Virus record (IMG/VR): IMGVR_UViG_3300022074_000090
Coordinates: 1-45,821 of that record
Source: a virus
Length of the DNA: 45,821 nucleotides
Reading direction: 5' to 3' (one strand)
Below the pieces are notes generated by a model. It did not search any database and had not been told where the DNA came from. It worked only from the letters and a program-made list of their open reading frames with translations. Below are positions 34,796 through 45,292 of this stretch, in pieces. How positions within the stretch are numbered: the stretch's first letter is position 1; every line of letters begins with the position of its first letter. A program made the translations under genes and the position numbers.

Positions 34796-35067
34796 GAGTT
34801 TTCTATGGATTGAAGATGGTCCATCTCTGCGTGCATCTGGTCACTCAGCTGACAAACCTGTGCGCATGCACCGATGATTAAGCCGCGTTGATGAGGTGAA
34901 AGTTCTGCATCTAGAGCATCTTCAGAAAGAATGTGTGCAATATCTCCCAAACACATAATGATTGCTGGTAGACCCCACTTTTCCGTCAGACCGTGCATAA
35001 CTGAAAGCAGAGGATTGTCTCCACTTTCGACAGCATCCCAAAATTCTTGGCGTTCTTCAGGTAACAT
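34792..35067 (-). CDS. Hypothetical helical protein, 91 aa
   Basis: A helical protein with a hydrophobic middle (LPAIIMCLGDIAHILSEDAL) and His/Gln-rich end (CQLSDQMHAEMDHLQS). It contains no recognisable motif. It is divergent from the endolysin gene at 35130; the 62-base gap must contain both promoters. Confidence 0.6.
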   Translation of the reverse strand: MLPEERQEFWDAVESGDNPLLSVMHGLTEKWGLPAIIMCLGDIAHILSEDALDAELSPHQRGLIIGACAQVCQLSDQMHAEMDHLQSIENS

Positions 35068-35129
35068 GTTGATACTCTACCGTTAATTACATTGTAGTTG
35101 TAGAATTAGCGTAGGACAATATACAGAAT

Positions 35130-35909
35130 ATGGCCAAACTTACGCTTGATGAGTTTAAGAACTTCTTTAAGTATTACCAGGGTGAGCCTCACCAGCAGCA
35201 TGCAGTTGGCCTTCTTTACGATCACCTTGATCGTGCTCTATTTGACAATCAGCTATATACCGACAGTGAGTGGGTAGAAACGTATCGGCAATCGACACCT
35301 GCCACTATCGAAGATATGTGGGAAGAGGAGAAAGTTCCTGCTGCTCCGGCCAAGCAATGGCCTTGTACTAAAGAGCAACTCGGGGAGATAATGCTGTGTT
35401 CCCCCGATTCACTGCCGGACAGTTTGATGGATGATTTCGCTGAATGCGTTGAACTATATGACCTGAATGAAATTAATATTGCATATTTTTTGGGGCAGTG
35501 CGGGCACGAATCTGCTGGGCTGAGATATCCCGTCGAAATACACGATGGGAGCAACTATGAGTTCCGCCGGGATCTCGGGAATGTCTATCCGGGTGACGGA
35601 GTCAAGTTCGCTGGAACTGGCTGGATCCAAGTCACAGGTAGGTACAATCACTCACGCTTCAGTGAGTACCTCGATAAGAAGAACAAGCACGACAGCGGCA
35701 TTTTGAATATCGGTAAAACTTACACGTCCGAAAAATATCCCTGGAGTATCAGTGGTTTCTGGTGGTATGACAACAACATGGTTGACTATTGCAACACCAT
35801 GCCTGACGTGGATGAAGTTGGAGCCCGAGTGAACGGGCGTTATTTACCTAACGGGTATCAAGACAGACGGGACTACACCCGTCGTGCCTTCTCAGTCCTC
35901 GGTCTCTGA
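35130..35909 (+). CDS. Endolysin, GH19 (chitinase/lysozyme-like) type
   Basis: A 259-residue protein. Residues about 100-210 contain FLGQCGHESAGLRYPVEIHD (catalytic Glu in HES), AGTGWIQVTGRYNHSRF and later WYDNNMVDYCNTM, the pattern of GH19 phage lysozymes (E...G-x-G-x-I-Q-L-T-G-R). The N-terminal 80 residues (LTLDEFKNFFKYYQGEPH) are an additional domain, probably for cell-wall targeting. It has no signal peptide, so it needs a holin, and several small membrane proteins in the neighbouring minus-strand group are candidates. Confidence 0.82.
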   Translation: MAKLTLDEFKNFFKYYQGEPHQQHAVGLLYDHLDRALFDNQLYTDSEWVETYRQSTPATIEDMWEEEKVPAAPAKQWPCTKEQLGEIMLCSPDSLPDSLMDDFAECVELYDLNEINIAYFLGQCGHESAGLRYPVEIHDGSNYEFRRDLGNVYPGDGVKFAGTGWIQVTGRYNHSRFSEYLDKKNKHDSGILNIGKTYTSEKYPWSISGFWWYDNNMVDYCNTMPDVDEVGARVNGRYLPNGYQDRRDYTRRAFSVLGL

Positions 35910-36053
35910 TTCTTCTTCCGGGGCAAACTCAAGAGTTTCAACTAATTGTGAAATAAGGTTTGTCCCGAATGCAATCAAGTTACCGTCGCCGGTAGTACGA
36001 GCACTGGCGTAGGTATTAATTGCCGACACCAGTTCAGATTTTTTGCAAGCCAT
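35892..36053 (-). CDS. Small acidic-tailed protein, 53 aa
   Basis: ATG 36053, frame ACKKSELVSAINTYASARTT, then GDGNLIAFGTNLISQLVETL and a Glu-rich end (EFAPEEESETED). Its end overlaps the endolysin stop by 18 bases on the opposite strand. Probably a tail-region accessory; not recognised. Confidence 0.55.
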   Translation of the reverse strand: MACKKSELVSAINTYASARTTGDGNLIAFGTNLISQLVETLEFAPEEESETED

Positions 36054-36091
36054 TTATTTGAAGTAACTTGTAGTCAATCTAGCAAATAAGA

Positions 36092-38674
36092 TTAACTCTT
36101 AAGTGCGGTTATCTCGGCTTCAAGAGCTTCGATACGAGCCATGGCTTCTTGCAGGGCAGCTTGGAACTTCAGCGTCAGCACGGAGTACTTAACAGACTTA
36201 GTTGTGGTGCCCGTTTCTTGCTCACGGATTTCCGTCAACTGATTACCTTCATCATCCAACTGAGGTGAACCGTCTTCATTCCACAGGGGAACTTTAATAG
36301 TTTGCGTGTCGTCCGTTTCAGTGATTAGGCTTGGGCTAATAGCTTCAAGCTCTTGAGCGATAACACCCATACGCTCACCTTCGCCATGAGCTTCTTTGTC
36401 TTTGAACTCATACTTGACGAAACGCACAGCTTTTACAGAATCCCACTGTGATTCAACGTCACGAACATTCTCTTTCAGCTTGGCATCAGAAATAGCACCG
36501 TAGCTGTTGTTGGTGTTTATGACGTTACCATTGGTAGCCACAAGGAAAGACAAGGATGCGCCAGCTCCAGAAATACCAGAGGCGCTGTGTTGACCAAGAA
36601 TCAAGTTTTTGTTTGAAGCTGCACCCTGACCAGTGAATACATTTAAAGCGCCATTAGTCGAAGTACCTCTAATACGCAACATTCCGCCGGAATCAATTTG
36701 AAGGCGGTTTACTGCTGCTGTTTTAAAAGTTAGACTTTCATCACTATGGGAATATTCCACAGTACCTCGGTAACCGGAATCATCAGCCGAAGCGGCATCC
36801 GAAAAAACGATACCACTATTTGTAGTAGCACGAACTTCTATGTAACTAGAAGTTCTGTTAGCAGCACCAACTTGAAGGAGACGATCGGTTAAACCACTAG
36901 GGCTAAGATGACCTATGAAAACCTCCCCTTCGTTAGAGATAGCAAAATCGGTGTAGTTACCAGATCTAGTAATGAAGAACGGATCTCCAGTTACTGAACC
37001 TTCAATGCCCATGCCAACAGCATTAGCTCCTCTGAGTAATTGAATGTGCTGACTAGCTGCAATGCTGGCAGAATCACTAAGCTGCAGAGTGACACCGTTT
37101 GTTTGACCTAAGCCTTGTACTTTGACTTTTGCAGTGCTAGCAGCAGTGCCAATACCGAGCCTTCCGTTGGCGTCAATCTCAATGTGCTCAGTACCATCTT
37201 TATAGATCTTGAAGTTAACTGCACCTGCTTCTGCACCAAACTTCCAGTTAGCTCCTGAGCCACCATTAATTCCAGAGAACGTTTCATAGAAAGCACCTGC
37301 TCCTGCACCTGGATGTGCATTAATCCTGAGACCAGAAGTAGTGCCGTTTTCTTGAGTAATTTCAACTTGACGACTGGAGTTGACGCTGGTTTGGTTGAAT
37401 GCAGCACGACCGTTCGCATCAAGAAGGAACTTGACATTGCCTGCAACAGACCACTCATGTGCCAGAGCCCTGTATTTCAGGTTCATCCACAGGCTGGTGT
37501 CCCGATCATAGGACTGAATATGACTGGTATCTGCACTGCTTTTGAACAGCTCAAGACCAGCTCCTGAAGTAGGGGTGATGTTCTCAGTAATCTGAACACC
37601 GCCACTGACTTTCACCAGTCCAGTAGGAGAAATACCTAACCTTTCAGAAGTATTGCTAGAGTTTCTTGTCAACAATGACAGTCCACCTTCGTTTACATTT
37701 CCTGTTGAGACACCACGGATTTCAGCGAAATTGCGGATGGTGCTACCAGAATCATTACCTTGGAACTGAATGATTGGTCCACTTCCATCTGCATAAGCAC
37801 TGGTGTCTCTGAGTTTTACAGTTGTATTATCTCCATGAACCTCAAGCTGCTCTGTGCCTGTTGATGCTCCAATATACAGATGTCCGTTGTCATCGAGCCT
37901 CATCCGCTCAATACTATTTGTAGTAAAGACGAGAGTGTTGGCGGCGGGAGAACACAGCCCGTTACCCATGCCGGTTGTAGATCCAAAGTTGTCACGACAA
38001 ATAAAGCCGTGTGCCTTGACCCTTGCGTCTGTAGAGCTACTTGACCTGACTTCCAATCTTTCTGATGGATCGCTTGCATTTATACCGACCTTTCCATCGG
38101 TATCAATCCGAGCAATCTCTGTAGAACTCAATCCGTCAGCATTACCTTGGAAGAAACGAATAGGTCCATCTACGCCACGTAGCTGAAGCTCGTTAGTGTC
38201 TACACCGATGTAAGCACGCCTAGCATCATTGATATTGAATTCCTGATAAACGGCTGACCCCGTTGTACGTATCTCAAACTTAGTGTTCGCAGCACTTACG
38301 GTCCCAGTGCCGCCAAGCTTCAGCTCACCTTCTGAGTTTGAAATCTGACCAGAAGAGAACACAAGGTCACCAGACATTGTGTCTCCAGCCTTATCCACAA
38401 ACGGAGTGGTGATAACTTCATTGCCGTTCGTTGCTTTGATATTACCAACGTTATCTACATACAGCGCACGGTCACCACCACCGCCAAGAGTGGTAATGGC
38501 AAGATCACCTGTCATGGTGTCGCCACTGATATTTACATAGACGTCATCAACAACGTTCTGGTTGTCTGCTTTCCAAAAACCGTTAGGACTCGTACCTACG
38601 TAAGTATAGGTAACGCCATTTTCAGAATACGTATCCCCATTACTAGGAGAGTTGGGGAAATTCAGTACAGCCAT
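36092..38674 (-). CDS. Tail fibre protein with intramolecular chaperone (S74 type)
   Basis: An 860-residue protein. The first third contains repeated collar-like modules with GDTMTGDLAITTLGGG and GDTMSGDLVFSSG; the middle has repeats of the form VGIN-SDPSERLEVRSS and IGAS-TEQLEVHGD. The C-terminus has the endosialidase-type chaperone SDAKLKENVRDVESQWD and RMGVIAQELEAISPSL, which trimerises and is cleaved off. It makes part of the host-binding tail fibre. It has a coiled-coil end (EAMARIEALEAEITALKS). Confidence 0.85.
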   Translation of the reverse strand: MAVLNFPNSPSNGDTYSENGVTYTYVGTSPNGFWKADNQNVVDDVYVNISGDTMTGDLAITTLGGGGDRALYVDNVGNIKATNGNEVITTPFVDKAGDTMSGDLVFSSGQISNSEGELKLGGTGTVSAANTKFEIRTTGSAVYQEFNINDARRAYIGVDTNELQLRGVDGPIRFFQGNADGLSSTEIARIDTDGKVGINASDPSERLEVRSSSSTDARVKAHGFICRDNFGSTTGMGNGLCSPAANTLVFTTNSIERMRLDDNGHLYIGASTGTEQLEVHGDNTTVKLRDTSAYADGSGPIIQFQGNDSGSTIRNFAEIRGVSTGNVNEGGLSLLTRNSSNTSERLGISPTGLVKVSGGVQITENITPTSGAGLELFKSSADTSHIQSYDRDTSLWMNLKYRALAHEWSVAGNVKFLLDANGRAAFNQTSVNSSRQVEITQENGTTSGLRINAHPGAGAGAFYETFSGINGGSGANWKFGAEAGAVNFKIYKDGTEHIEIDANGRLGIGTAASTAKVKVQGLGQTNGVTLQLSDSASIAASQHIQLLRGANAVGMGIEGSVTGDPFFITRSGNYTDFAISNEGEVFIGHLSPSGLTDRLLQVGAANRTSSYIEVRATTNSGIVFSDAASADDSGYRGTVEYSHSDESLTFKTAAVNRLQIDSGGMLRIRGTSTNGALNVFTGQGAASNKNLILGQHSASGISGAGASLSFLVATNGNVINTNNSYGAISDAKLKENVRDVESQWDSVKAVRFVKYEFKDKEAHGEGERMGVIAQELEAISPSLITETDDTQTIKVPLWNEDGSPQLDDEGNQLTEIREQETGTTTKSVKYSVLTLKFQAALQEAMARIEALEAEITALKS

Positions 38675-38705
38675 CTGCTCGACACTTAGTGCTTTCTATA
38701 TTTTA

Positions 38706-39185
38706 CTAACTAATATCTTCTTCTACTGGTGCTGGATCCTCCCATGCAAGATACTCGCCACCTGTGATGTATGTTTCAAGATCTTCTACAGTTGTGCACA
38801 GGTTAATCGCCGCTTCGTACTCACCACACCATCTGCGGATATCTGAGCGCTCGTTAAGAATTTCAACAGGGATTGCCGTGCCTAGCTCAGCTCTTCTCAC
38901 AACATACCAATCACTTTGGACAAGAAGTTTGTTGGCTGAATCCTTTGCTTGAGCAATGAAGGTTTCTTTTAGTTGATCTAAGTCTTTAGGAATTTTGTTA
39001 CCTTCTTCATCAAAGCCCCAGTAAAACCGTTGATCATACGCTGGTTGTGCTTCAGCTACTTCAATGATGCCGATTGCTTGTTTCTCAGCTAAGGGGGATA
39101 GACGCAGCCAGTTAGCCGGGTACTGAATACCATTATGAGTAAATGCTTGATCATAAGCAAGCCGTTTACCATCTAACAAAAGCAT
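38706..39185 (-). CDS. Putative tail fibre assembly chaperone
   Basis: A 159-residue protein. The N-terminal part has FTHNGIQYPANWLRLSPLAE; the C-terminal half contains QAKDSANKLLVQSDWYVVRR, the D-W-x-x-x-R pattern typical of tail fibre assembly chaperones. Located between two fibre genes. The family match is by pattern only. Confidence 0.6.
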   Translation of the reverse strand: MLLLDGKRLAYDQAFTHNGIQYPANWLRLSPLAEKQAIGIIEVAEAQPAYDQRFYWGFDEEGNKIPKDLDQLKETFIAQAKDSANKLLVQSDWYVVRRAELGTAIPVEILNERSDIRRWCGEYEAAINLCTTVEDLETYITGGEYLAWEDPAPVEEDIS

Positions 39186-39217
39186 GATTCTAGTGCCTCA
39201 ATACTACAATTTTAACG

Positions 39218-42200
39218 TTAATAAGCTCTAGCAGTTTTAAACGGATGCTCAGCGAAGGTGGCAAAAAGATAAGTACGACCATTGTCTCCACCAGGAGCCC
39301 CATGATGGCGAATTTTAAATCCGTTGCTTAAGAAATCAAAGTTGACTTGGCTACTGCTGTAATAGGAATCTTCGGCATTAGAAACGTTGGCTGCTAATGA
39401 GCCACCGGCAGCACCATTAGGCCTACGTTCAGTGTCTAGCAAGATCCAATCGCCACCATGAAATGAAGTATTTCTGAATAATATAAATTTAGGCTTAAAT
39501 CCAGTGTAAACAAAAGTATTGTCTGAAGTACCATTGCCGGCATATGAACCAATAGAGCTATAGCCTTCGATGCTAGTGAAGCAATAAGCCACGTAATTAT
39601 CACCATTGTTTCCTGTGTAGCTATCGCCCGAAACAGATACAACACTAGAAGTAGGAGATGTATTGCCCCATACGTTAAAAGTTTGTGGCGATGTACTATT
39701 ATTTAGCATTAAATATTGAGTATTTGGAATGGCTTTATGCCAAACGGTCCAGGCTGCACTACTGTTTCTCCGTTTTACTATCACCATTTCAGGTGCAGCA
39801 TTTAGGCCGTGACCAAAGGTGCCGCCTTCTGTTCCTGTATAGGTAACAATAGAGAACCCAGCAAGTGGGTTGGCACGAACACTAGCTGTAATACTGCCAT
39901 CAGTATTAGTGACTGTTGAAGATCCAGCGTCCCAGATCCAACCGACATACGTTTGATTCAATTGGTTCACGTCATTTGCATTGCCCACGCTAAAACCTGT
40001 GGGATCGAAGGCAGTCACGTTGTTGGTCAAAGTATCTTCACCACTACCATCGTTTGCATACAAACGTTTGGTAGTACCCCGAACCGTATCTTGAATAACA
40101 TGATCTGATGTTCCAGATCGCTTTTTGATCCAAACAAAGTCTGGACTAAAGTCAGTTGCAATATTGCTTACATTGCCGTTGCCCAACCACTTCTTCACAT
40201 TGAAGTATTGATTGCCAGCAGCAATCGTTGGTTCCGGCAGATTGGTTGTGCAAAGTGACTTGTAACCTGTTGGTGGCGTGTAAGCAAATGGGCGTTGGCC
40301 GAAGTTAAAAAAAGCTGAGGTTGAAGGATAATATGATATGTAATAAGGAAAAACAGTATTTGACGCTAACGGCGAAGAAGAGATATTAATAGACCCCAGC
40401 GCCGAGTTGTTTTTGAAAAACTGTACTGTATTTCCATCTAAATCAATAGCAACTCCAAGAATATCGCCGTTAGCTAAAGCGCTGCCATAACTCACCCTAT
40501 TGGAACTTCCGCCCTGATCAAGCAAATACTTGCCATCATCACAATAAATAAGAGCACCATCGTCCATAACAGAAGTAGTGTCTTGTGGTGCATTGGCATT
40601 AATATCAACCCCAGCAGTTGCAATGCCTGCAAAAATTGAGGCAGTTTCTGTTTTAAGCTCGTAATACCATTTGCCAGAGCTAACTCCAAGAGTACCTCTG
40701 ATCCCACTCCACCCTGCGGATGCATTTTTAACTTCCATGTTGCCATTCTGCGTTGCAACATTAGACTTCATGTCTAATGGATTCATGACGCAATAGTTCC
40801 CGCCATTGTTGCCAGAATCTGCCGTGTAATTAGTCGGCGTGTCGATTAGGCTGTCAATGCCCTCCGAACCAGAACCAACAGAAATAAGGTTGCTTGCATA
40901 AACCCTATTCGATGCAGACATTCCTGCTACGTCATTAATGCCGCCGCTAGATGTAATAAGTGGAGACGATGGAACAGTGTAATTCGCAGTTCGACCTGCC
41001 CCGACATAAACAACCGCATCAAGCATATAACCAGCTACGTTGTAGCTAGTTCCGGATAGAGCAAAAAAATTAAATTGTTCATTCGCAGAAACCGTGTTGG
41101 TTGCGTTACCGCAACTTGCAGTCACAACAGCCGTACCGTCAACAAACCCAGTGAGCGTGTTTCCGCTCCTAGAAAGCGCAATGTGCTGCCAAGTGCCTGT
41201 ACTTAAAGGCGAGCCGGTGCTGGTAGCAGATGTACCAGGACTAACGTGTCTAATTTTTATATTTCCATCACTTCTCACTTCAAAGTATTTGTAAGCGCCT
41301 CCAATATCTACCCCTATTTGATTGCCAGCTGTGTGATCATCAAAATTGATCCAACAGGCCATAAAAAATTCTGTTGAAGCGCTATTTGTGGCATCAACAT
41401 TAAATCCACCTCTATTTAGACGTAATGCAGCACCTTCGTAGTGCGATGGGTTGCTCATAGGCAATGTCAACGAACTTGCTTGGCTTACCGTTCCATATTC
41501 AGTGTAAGTAGAGGATTCAGTGTCGTAATTTGAACCCCTAGGAGCGCTCAAAACGCTAGCCGCAGCAGAAATATTATTAGGAGTCCAAGTATTACTATTA
41601 CCACTACTACTGTCATTTCCGAGAGCAGCGTTAGTACTGTTGTCAGAAAAATCAAGATGGTAGGAATTAGCGCCTAGGTTGTCCTGAAGGATTTGGCCAT
41701 TCACTCTGATTGCATTGAACTCAGGTGCTCGGCTTGTCCGTGAAATTCTAATTTTAGTTATCGGGCCTGAGTATGTTGTTGGAGCGTGCCACTGTAATCC
41801 AGTTGGGTCACTTGAACCTTGATCAACTTGTGTGCTTCCATCAAACAAAGTAATAACCATACCTTGCCCAGAGCTAACAGCTGCATAAGCTTGCACACTG
41901 CCTGATGTAACATTTGCTTCATAAGGAATGTCTACATAAGCATTGGTAGTGTCACCTTCAAATCTGTTCCCTAAGTCTCCATTGAATCCCTGAGAAAGTG
42001 GGTGAGCACCAGCTGCGCCACCGCTGCTAATCGTAGCAATGTTTGTATAGACAGTACTGCTGGAGTATTCTCCAGTAAATGCTTTAGGCTGCCAAACACC
42101 ATAAGTATCGAACTCACCGAAAGCAGTGCAATCAAGTGCTTGACCGTCAATGAAGTTTACTTCGGCTAAATAGCCGTCGAAATAAGTGGTGCTCTGGACT

Positions 42201-42694
42201 CTTCCAATGTCATGCCTCTCAGTGCTATTCCACCTTGTATCTGCGTTTAAGCTAGGGTAAGTGGCATTAGCAAAACTTGTTATTTGCTCTCCGTTTATAT
42301 ATAACTTAATTCTGTCTGACTCTGTCGGTTGCGTGGTGTCGTATGCGATAACAAAGTGATACCACGCTGAAGGATCACGAAACACAGCATTGGTTCGTAA
42401 GTCATAACTGCCATCGCCATATATCCTAAGATTGTTTGGAGACTCGTCAGAGAAGCGTACAAAGTCGCCATTACCTGAGGTTCCTGCGCTTATTATTCCA
42501 ACGTTACTTGTGGGGATTGCGCTTCTTTTTAACCAAAGAGATATGGTAAACGTCTTCCGATTACTTGCAGACGATGGAGTTCTATTTAAATATGAAGTAT
42601 CACTACTGTTAAACCGAAGAGATCTTTCGATTTTAAATCCAGCAGCGGCTCCTTGTCCAGAGGCACCAGCAAGAATATTATTAAAAATGCTCAT
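39218..42694 (-). CDS. Large tail fibre with LamG-like and SPRY-like domains
   Basis: A 1158-residue protein. An N-terminal concanavalin-like/LamG segment (FTISLWLKRSAI ... WYHFVIAYDTTQ ... KLYINGEQITSF, about residues 45-165) and a second related module (FFMACWINFDDH ... GTWQHIALSRSG) are followed by an SPRY-like domain (KWYYELKTETASIFAGIATA ... VQFFKNNSALG). A C-terminal part with two repeated units (WIKKRSGTSDHV, MVIVKRRNSSAAWTVWH) follows. Such domains bind glycans or proteins on the host surface. It starts in an ATGA overlap with the preceding fibre gene. Confidence 0.8.
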   Translation of the reverse strand: MSIFNNILAGASGQGAAAGFKIERSLRFNSSDTSYLNRTPSSASNRKTFTISLWLKRSAIPTSNVGIISAGTSGNGDFVRFSDESPNNLRIYGDGSYDLRTNAVFRDPSAWYHFVIAYDTTQPTESDRIKLYINGEQITSFANATYPSLNADTRWNSTERHDIGRVQSTTYFDGYLAEVNFIDGQALDCTAFGEFDTYGVWQPKAFTGEYSSSTVYTNIATISSGGAAGAHPLSQGFNGDLGNRFEGDTTNAYVDIPYEANVTSGSVQAYAAVSSGQGMVITLFDGSTQVDQGSSDPTGLQWHAPTTYSGPITKIRISRTSRAPEFNAIRVNGQILQDNLGANSYHLDFSDNSTNAALGNDSSSGNSNTWTPNNISAAASVLSAPRGSNYDTESSTYTEYGTVSQASSLTLPMSNPSHYEGAALRLNRGGFNVDATNSASTEFFMACWINFDDHTAGNQIGVDIGGAYKYFEVRSDGNIKIRHVSPGTSATSTGSPLSTGTWQHIALSRSGNTLTGFVDGTAVVTASCGNATNTVSANEQFNFFALSGTSYNVAGYMLDAVVYVGAGRTANYTVPSSPLITSSGGINDVAGMSASNRVYASNLISVGSGSEGIDSLIDTPTNYTADSGNNGGNYCVMNPLDMKSNVATQNGNMEVKNASAGWSGIRGTLGVSSGKWYYELKTETASIFAGIATAGVDINANAPQDTTSVMDDGALIYCDDGKYLLDQGGSSNRVSYGSALANGDILGVAIDLDGNTVQFFKNNSALGSINISSSPLASNTVFPYYISYYPSTSAFFNFGQRPFAYTPPTGYKSLCTTNLPEPTIAAGNQYFNVKKWLGNGNVSNIATDFSPDFVWIKKRSGTSDHVIQDTVRGTTKRLYANDGSGEDTLTNNVTAFDPTGFSVGNANDVNQLNQTYVGWIWDAGSSTVTNTDGSITASVRANPLAGFSIVTYTGTEGGTFGHGLNAAPEMVIVKRRNSSAAWTVWHKAIPNTQYLMLNNSTSPQTFNVWGNTSPTSSVVSVSGDSYTGNNGDNYVAYCFTSIEGYSSIGSYAGNGTSDNTFVYTGFKPKFILFRNTSFHGGDWILLDTERRPNGAAGGSLAANVSNAEDSYYSSSQVNFDFLSNGFKIRHHGAPGGDNGRTYLFATFAEHPFKTARAY

Positions 42695-44997
42695 GAGTAA
42701 TTGAGAGTAGCTACAGCTTGAATTGATAAACCACTGCGAACGATGTAATCAATACGATCAACAGCGCCAGCGGCAGTACTGAGTGTGGGTGCTACACCGC
42801 CTGGGAACTCCCAGTAAGAGCCCCAGCTAATTGTATTTCCACCACCAGACTGAATGATCCAAATAGATCCACTTTGACCGACAGCAAGACTAGCGTTTGT
42901 TGGGTTAGCAATCGTTCTATTACCTGCAATCGTAACAGTAAATAGAGTACCTTCTGTGAAGTTAGGAGTAATGGTTGCTGCGTCAGTTAGCGTGTGAATG
43001 TCAGCACGTGCACCCTTAGTAACTGCAAGTGATTCGACAGCTACTGCGCCAGCAAAGGTCGCTGAGCCGTTACCGTACACAAGCACGGCATCACTCATTG
43101 AATCGTTTCTATTAAGTACTCGGAGGTAAGGCTGAGCTTGGTCTCCAGTCTTTTTAAGTGTTAGCTGTCCATCGGTTTCAATTGCTAATCCATTGTCAGC
43201 AAACGTCGCCGAGCCGTCAGCCATAAGCTTGGTTGCAGCTCCAGTACCATCGACACCTGTAGGATTGATGTAATAGCCTTGAGTCAAGAACAGGTGAGCA
43301 GAAGCATTGCCACTGTTATTGGCATTGCCCATGCGTAGCAAATTATCTGCTCCAGTATTATTAGGGTTTTGAATGCGAATGTTTCCAGCACCTGCATCAA
43401 TTGAGCATCTTGCATCACTAACATTTTCACTGGTAGAACCAATTAGCAATGAGCCAAAACGACTGATTCCACTAAAACGTCCTGCTGGAGTGCTAGCGCC
43501 TGAGATAGACAAGGCACCCCGCATATCAAGCTGACCGCCAGAACTGAAGTACCACTGCTGAACACCACCAACTATGCCTTGAGCACTGCCGCTGGCAAAG
43601 ATATTCGTGCCAGTTACAAGCTCACTACCAGCCGTAATTGTTGAACCAAACACCGCTGCTCCGTTAGCGGCTATTGTGACTGTCTGATCACTAGCAGCGT
43701 TTCCACCAACATAAGCTTCAAAAACGTTTGGAGTTGCTCCATCGTTGCGGACTTGAACAACACCAAAAGGACGGATGTTCGTGCCCGCTTGCGTAAGTGC
43801 TTGGGAGTTGACATCTACACTATTAGCAAACTTTGCGCTGCCGTCGCCTTTGATGGTTGCGGTCGGGGAGCTGGAACCTTCGTTAAACGCCAGGAACGCT
43901 TCTGTCCCAGATGCAGGGGTTACATAGATCGTACCGTTGGCGGAGATGTAAGAACCCTTCGTGCCGTCATATCCGTTGCCTCCCCACTGCTGGTTTCCAC
44001 TTACAAATATTTGAGTATTACCTCCAGCAAACTCTGCGCTGCCGTTAGCGAATATCTTGCTCGTGAAGTCAGCGGCAGCACCATCGTACGTCTGGAAACA
44101 AACTCCAGATGCGGCCGGATTGTTTACTGTAATACCATTAGATGTTTGCCACCTGAAGTATGAATCAGCCCCGACTCCAGTTGGACCAGCAACAAGTGAT
44201 CCATTAAACGTTGCGGTTCCTGTGACACTGAGGTTGCCACTCAATGAGCCAGCTGCAGCAGAGAGGGTTCCAGTAAATGTTCCGTTTCCATTTTCATCAA
44301 CGGTAAATAACGTCGTACCTGACGTGCCAGTACCGTTGTGGGCAATCTCAAAAGTATTGCTTGTGGAATCATTGTCAGCATCGATATTGATGATCAGACC
44401 GTCATCGGAATTAATGATGCCGTCTGATACACCGGAGTTGCCAATGAGCACTGGTCCTGTGAATGAAGCGGCTGCTGCAGCGTTAGAGAAGCTGACGGTG
44501 CCTGTAGCAATGTCGCCTGCAGCTTGTAGATAGCGAGTATCAGCTTCAGTCTTGCTGTAATAGTTAGTCGTTAGGTCAATGGTATCAGGAGCTGCATCAA
44601 CCCACTGGCTAGAGTCAGCGTCTGTGTAATAGATATAAGTACGTCCGTCGTCTTTGTTATACCAAAGCTCACCATTAACAGCTGAGGACGGGGGTGTAGC
44701 AGAGACACGAGCAACGCCACCAATGAATGCAGTGCCGGTAAGGTCTCCAGTCAGAGTGCCACCAGACAGCTTTACGTATCGATCGTCAAGTGTTCCAGAC
44801 TGATTGCTGCTGTCACTTAGATCCGGGAACAAACCCAGCTTGACATTACGAATACTATTCCCACTATCTTTGTAAAACAGGGTGGGGTCAGTACTTTCAA
44901 AGTTAATGGCAAGTTCGCCAAACTCCATCTGTGAAGCGGTTGGTGCCTTAGCCGCTCCGCCATCAAGGACGCTACTGCGCTTTAACTGAATCTTCAT
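42691..44997 (-). CDS. Tail fibre protein, first in the fibre operon
   Basis: A 768-residue protein. The N-terminus (KIQLKRSSVLDGGAAKAPTA, then QMEFGELAINFESTDPTLFY) matches a conserved module at the base of cyanophage fibres. Repeats such as GTLTGDLTGTAFIGGVARVS and many Gly/Ser/Thr-rich beta repeats form the shaft. The C-terminal part is more structured. Its stop overlaps the next gene start (ATGA), so the fibre genes are co-translated. Confidence 0.82.
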   Translation of the reverse strand: MKIQLKRSSVLDGGAAKAPTASQMEFGELAINFESTDPTLFYKDSGNSIRNVKLGLFPDLSDSSNQSGTLDDRYVKLSGGTLTGDLTGTAFIGGVARVSATPPSSAVNGELWYNKDDGRTYIYYTDADSSQWVDAAPDTIDLTTNYYSKTEADTRYLQAAGDIATGTVSFSNAAAAASFTGPVLIGNSGVSDGIINSDDGLIINIDADNDSTSNTFEIAHNGTGTSGTTLFTVDENGNGTFTGTLSAAAGSLSGNLSVTGTATFNGSLVAGPTGVGADSYFRWQTSNGITVNNPAASGVCFQTYDGAAADFTSKIFANGSAEFAGGNTQIFVSGNQQWGGNGYDGTKGSYISANGTIYVTPASGTEAFLAFNEGSSSPTATIKGDGSAKFANSVDVNSQALTQAGTNIRPFGVVQVRNDGATPNVFEAYVGGNAASDQTVTIAANGAAVFGSTITAGSELVTGTNIFASGSAQGIVGGVQQWYFSSGGQLDMRGALSISGASTPAGRFSGISRFGSLLIGSTSENVSDARCSIDAGAGNIRIQNPNNTGADNLLRMGNANNSGNASAHLFLTQGYYINPTGVDGTGAATKLMADGSATFADNGLAIETDGQLTLKKTGDQAQPYLRVLNRNDSMSDAVLVYGNGSATFAGAVAVESLAVTKGARADIHTLTDAATITPNFTEGTLFTVTIAGNRTIANPTNASLAVGQSGSIWIIQSGGGNTISWGSYWEFPGGVAPTLSTAAGAVDRIDYIVRSGLSIQAVATLNYS

Positions 44998-45040
44998 TGC
45001 TAAAAAGCTCTAAACGACGAGTAATAACCCTCTGTTTATT

Positions 45041-45292
45041 CTATCGATAACGTGCAGTCTTCTTAGCGACGTCGTCAGGCTGTTTGCTAAATTGCTTGCC
45101 TTTACGAATAGCAGCACGCTTCTTAGCTGTACTCCGTGCATACTCTTTGTCAGACAGCGCCTCACGAGCTTTCTTCGGCAAATAGCGTTCGCCAGTTGCC
45201 TTTTTGCCTTGGGTACTATTCTTCCCAGACTTCGTTCCCCAGTCTTCTTTCGTCCACTTGTCTAAGGACTTTTGAGTTTTGTGCTTAGCCAT
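45041..45292 (-). CDS. Small basic protein, 83 aa
   Basis: ATG 45292 is chosen (MAKHKTQKSLDKWTKEDWGT) over the longer frame start at 45325. It contains GERYLPKKAREALSDKEYAR and RAAIRKGKQFSKQPDDVAKK. Similar short basic proteins occur in algal viruses and some phages; their function is unknown. It overlaps the next gene by 8 bases. Confidence 0.65.
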   Translation of the reverse strand: MAKHKTQKSLDKWTKEDWGTKSGKNSTQGKKATGERYLPKKAREALSDKEYARSTAKKRAAIRKGKQFSKQPDDVAKKTARYR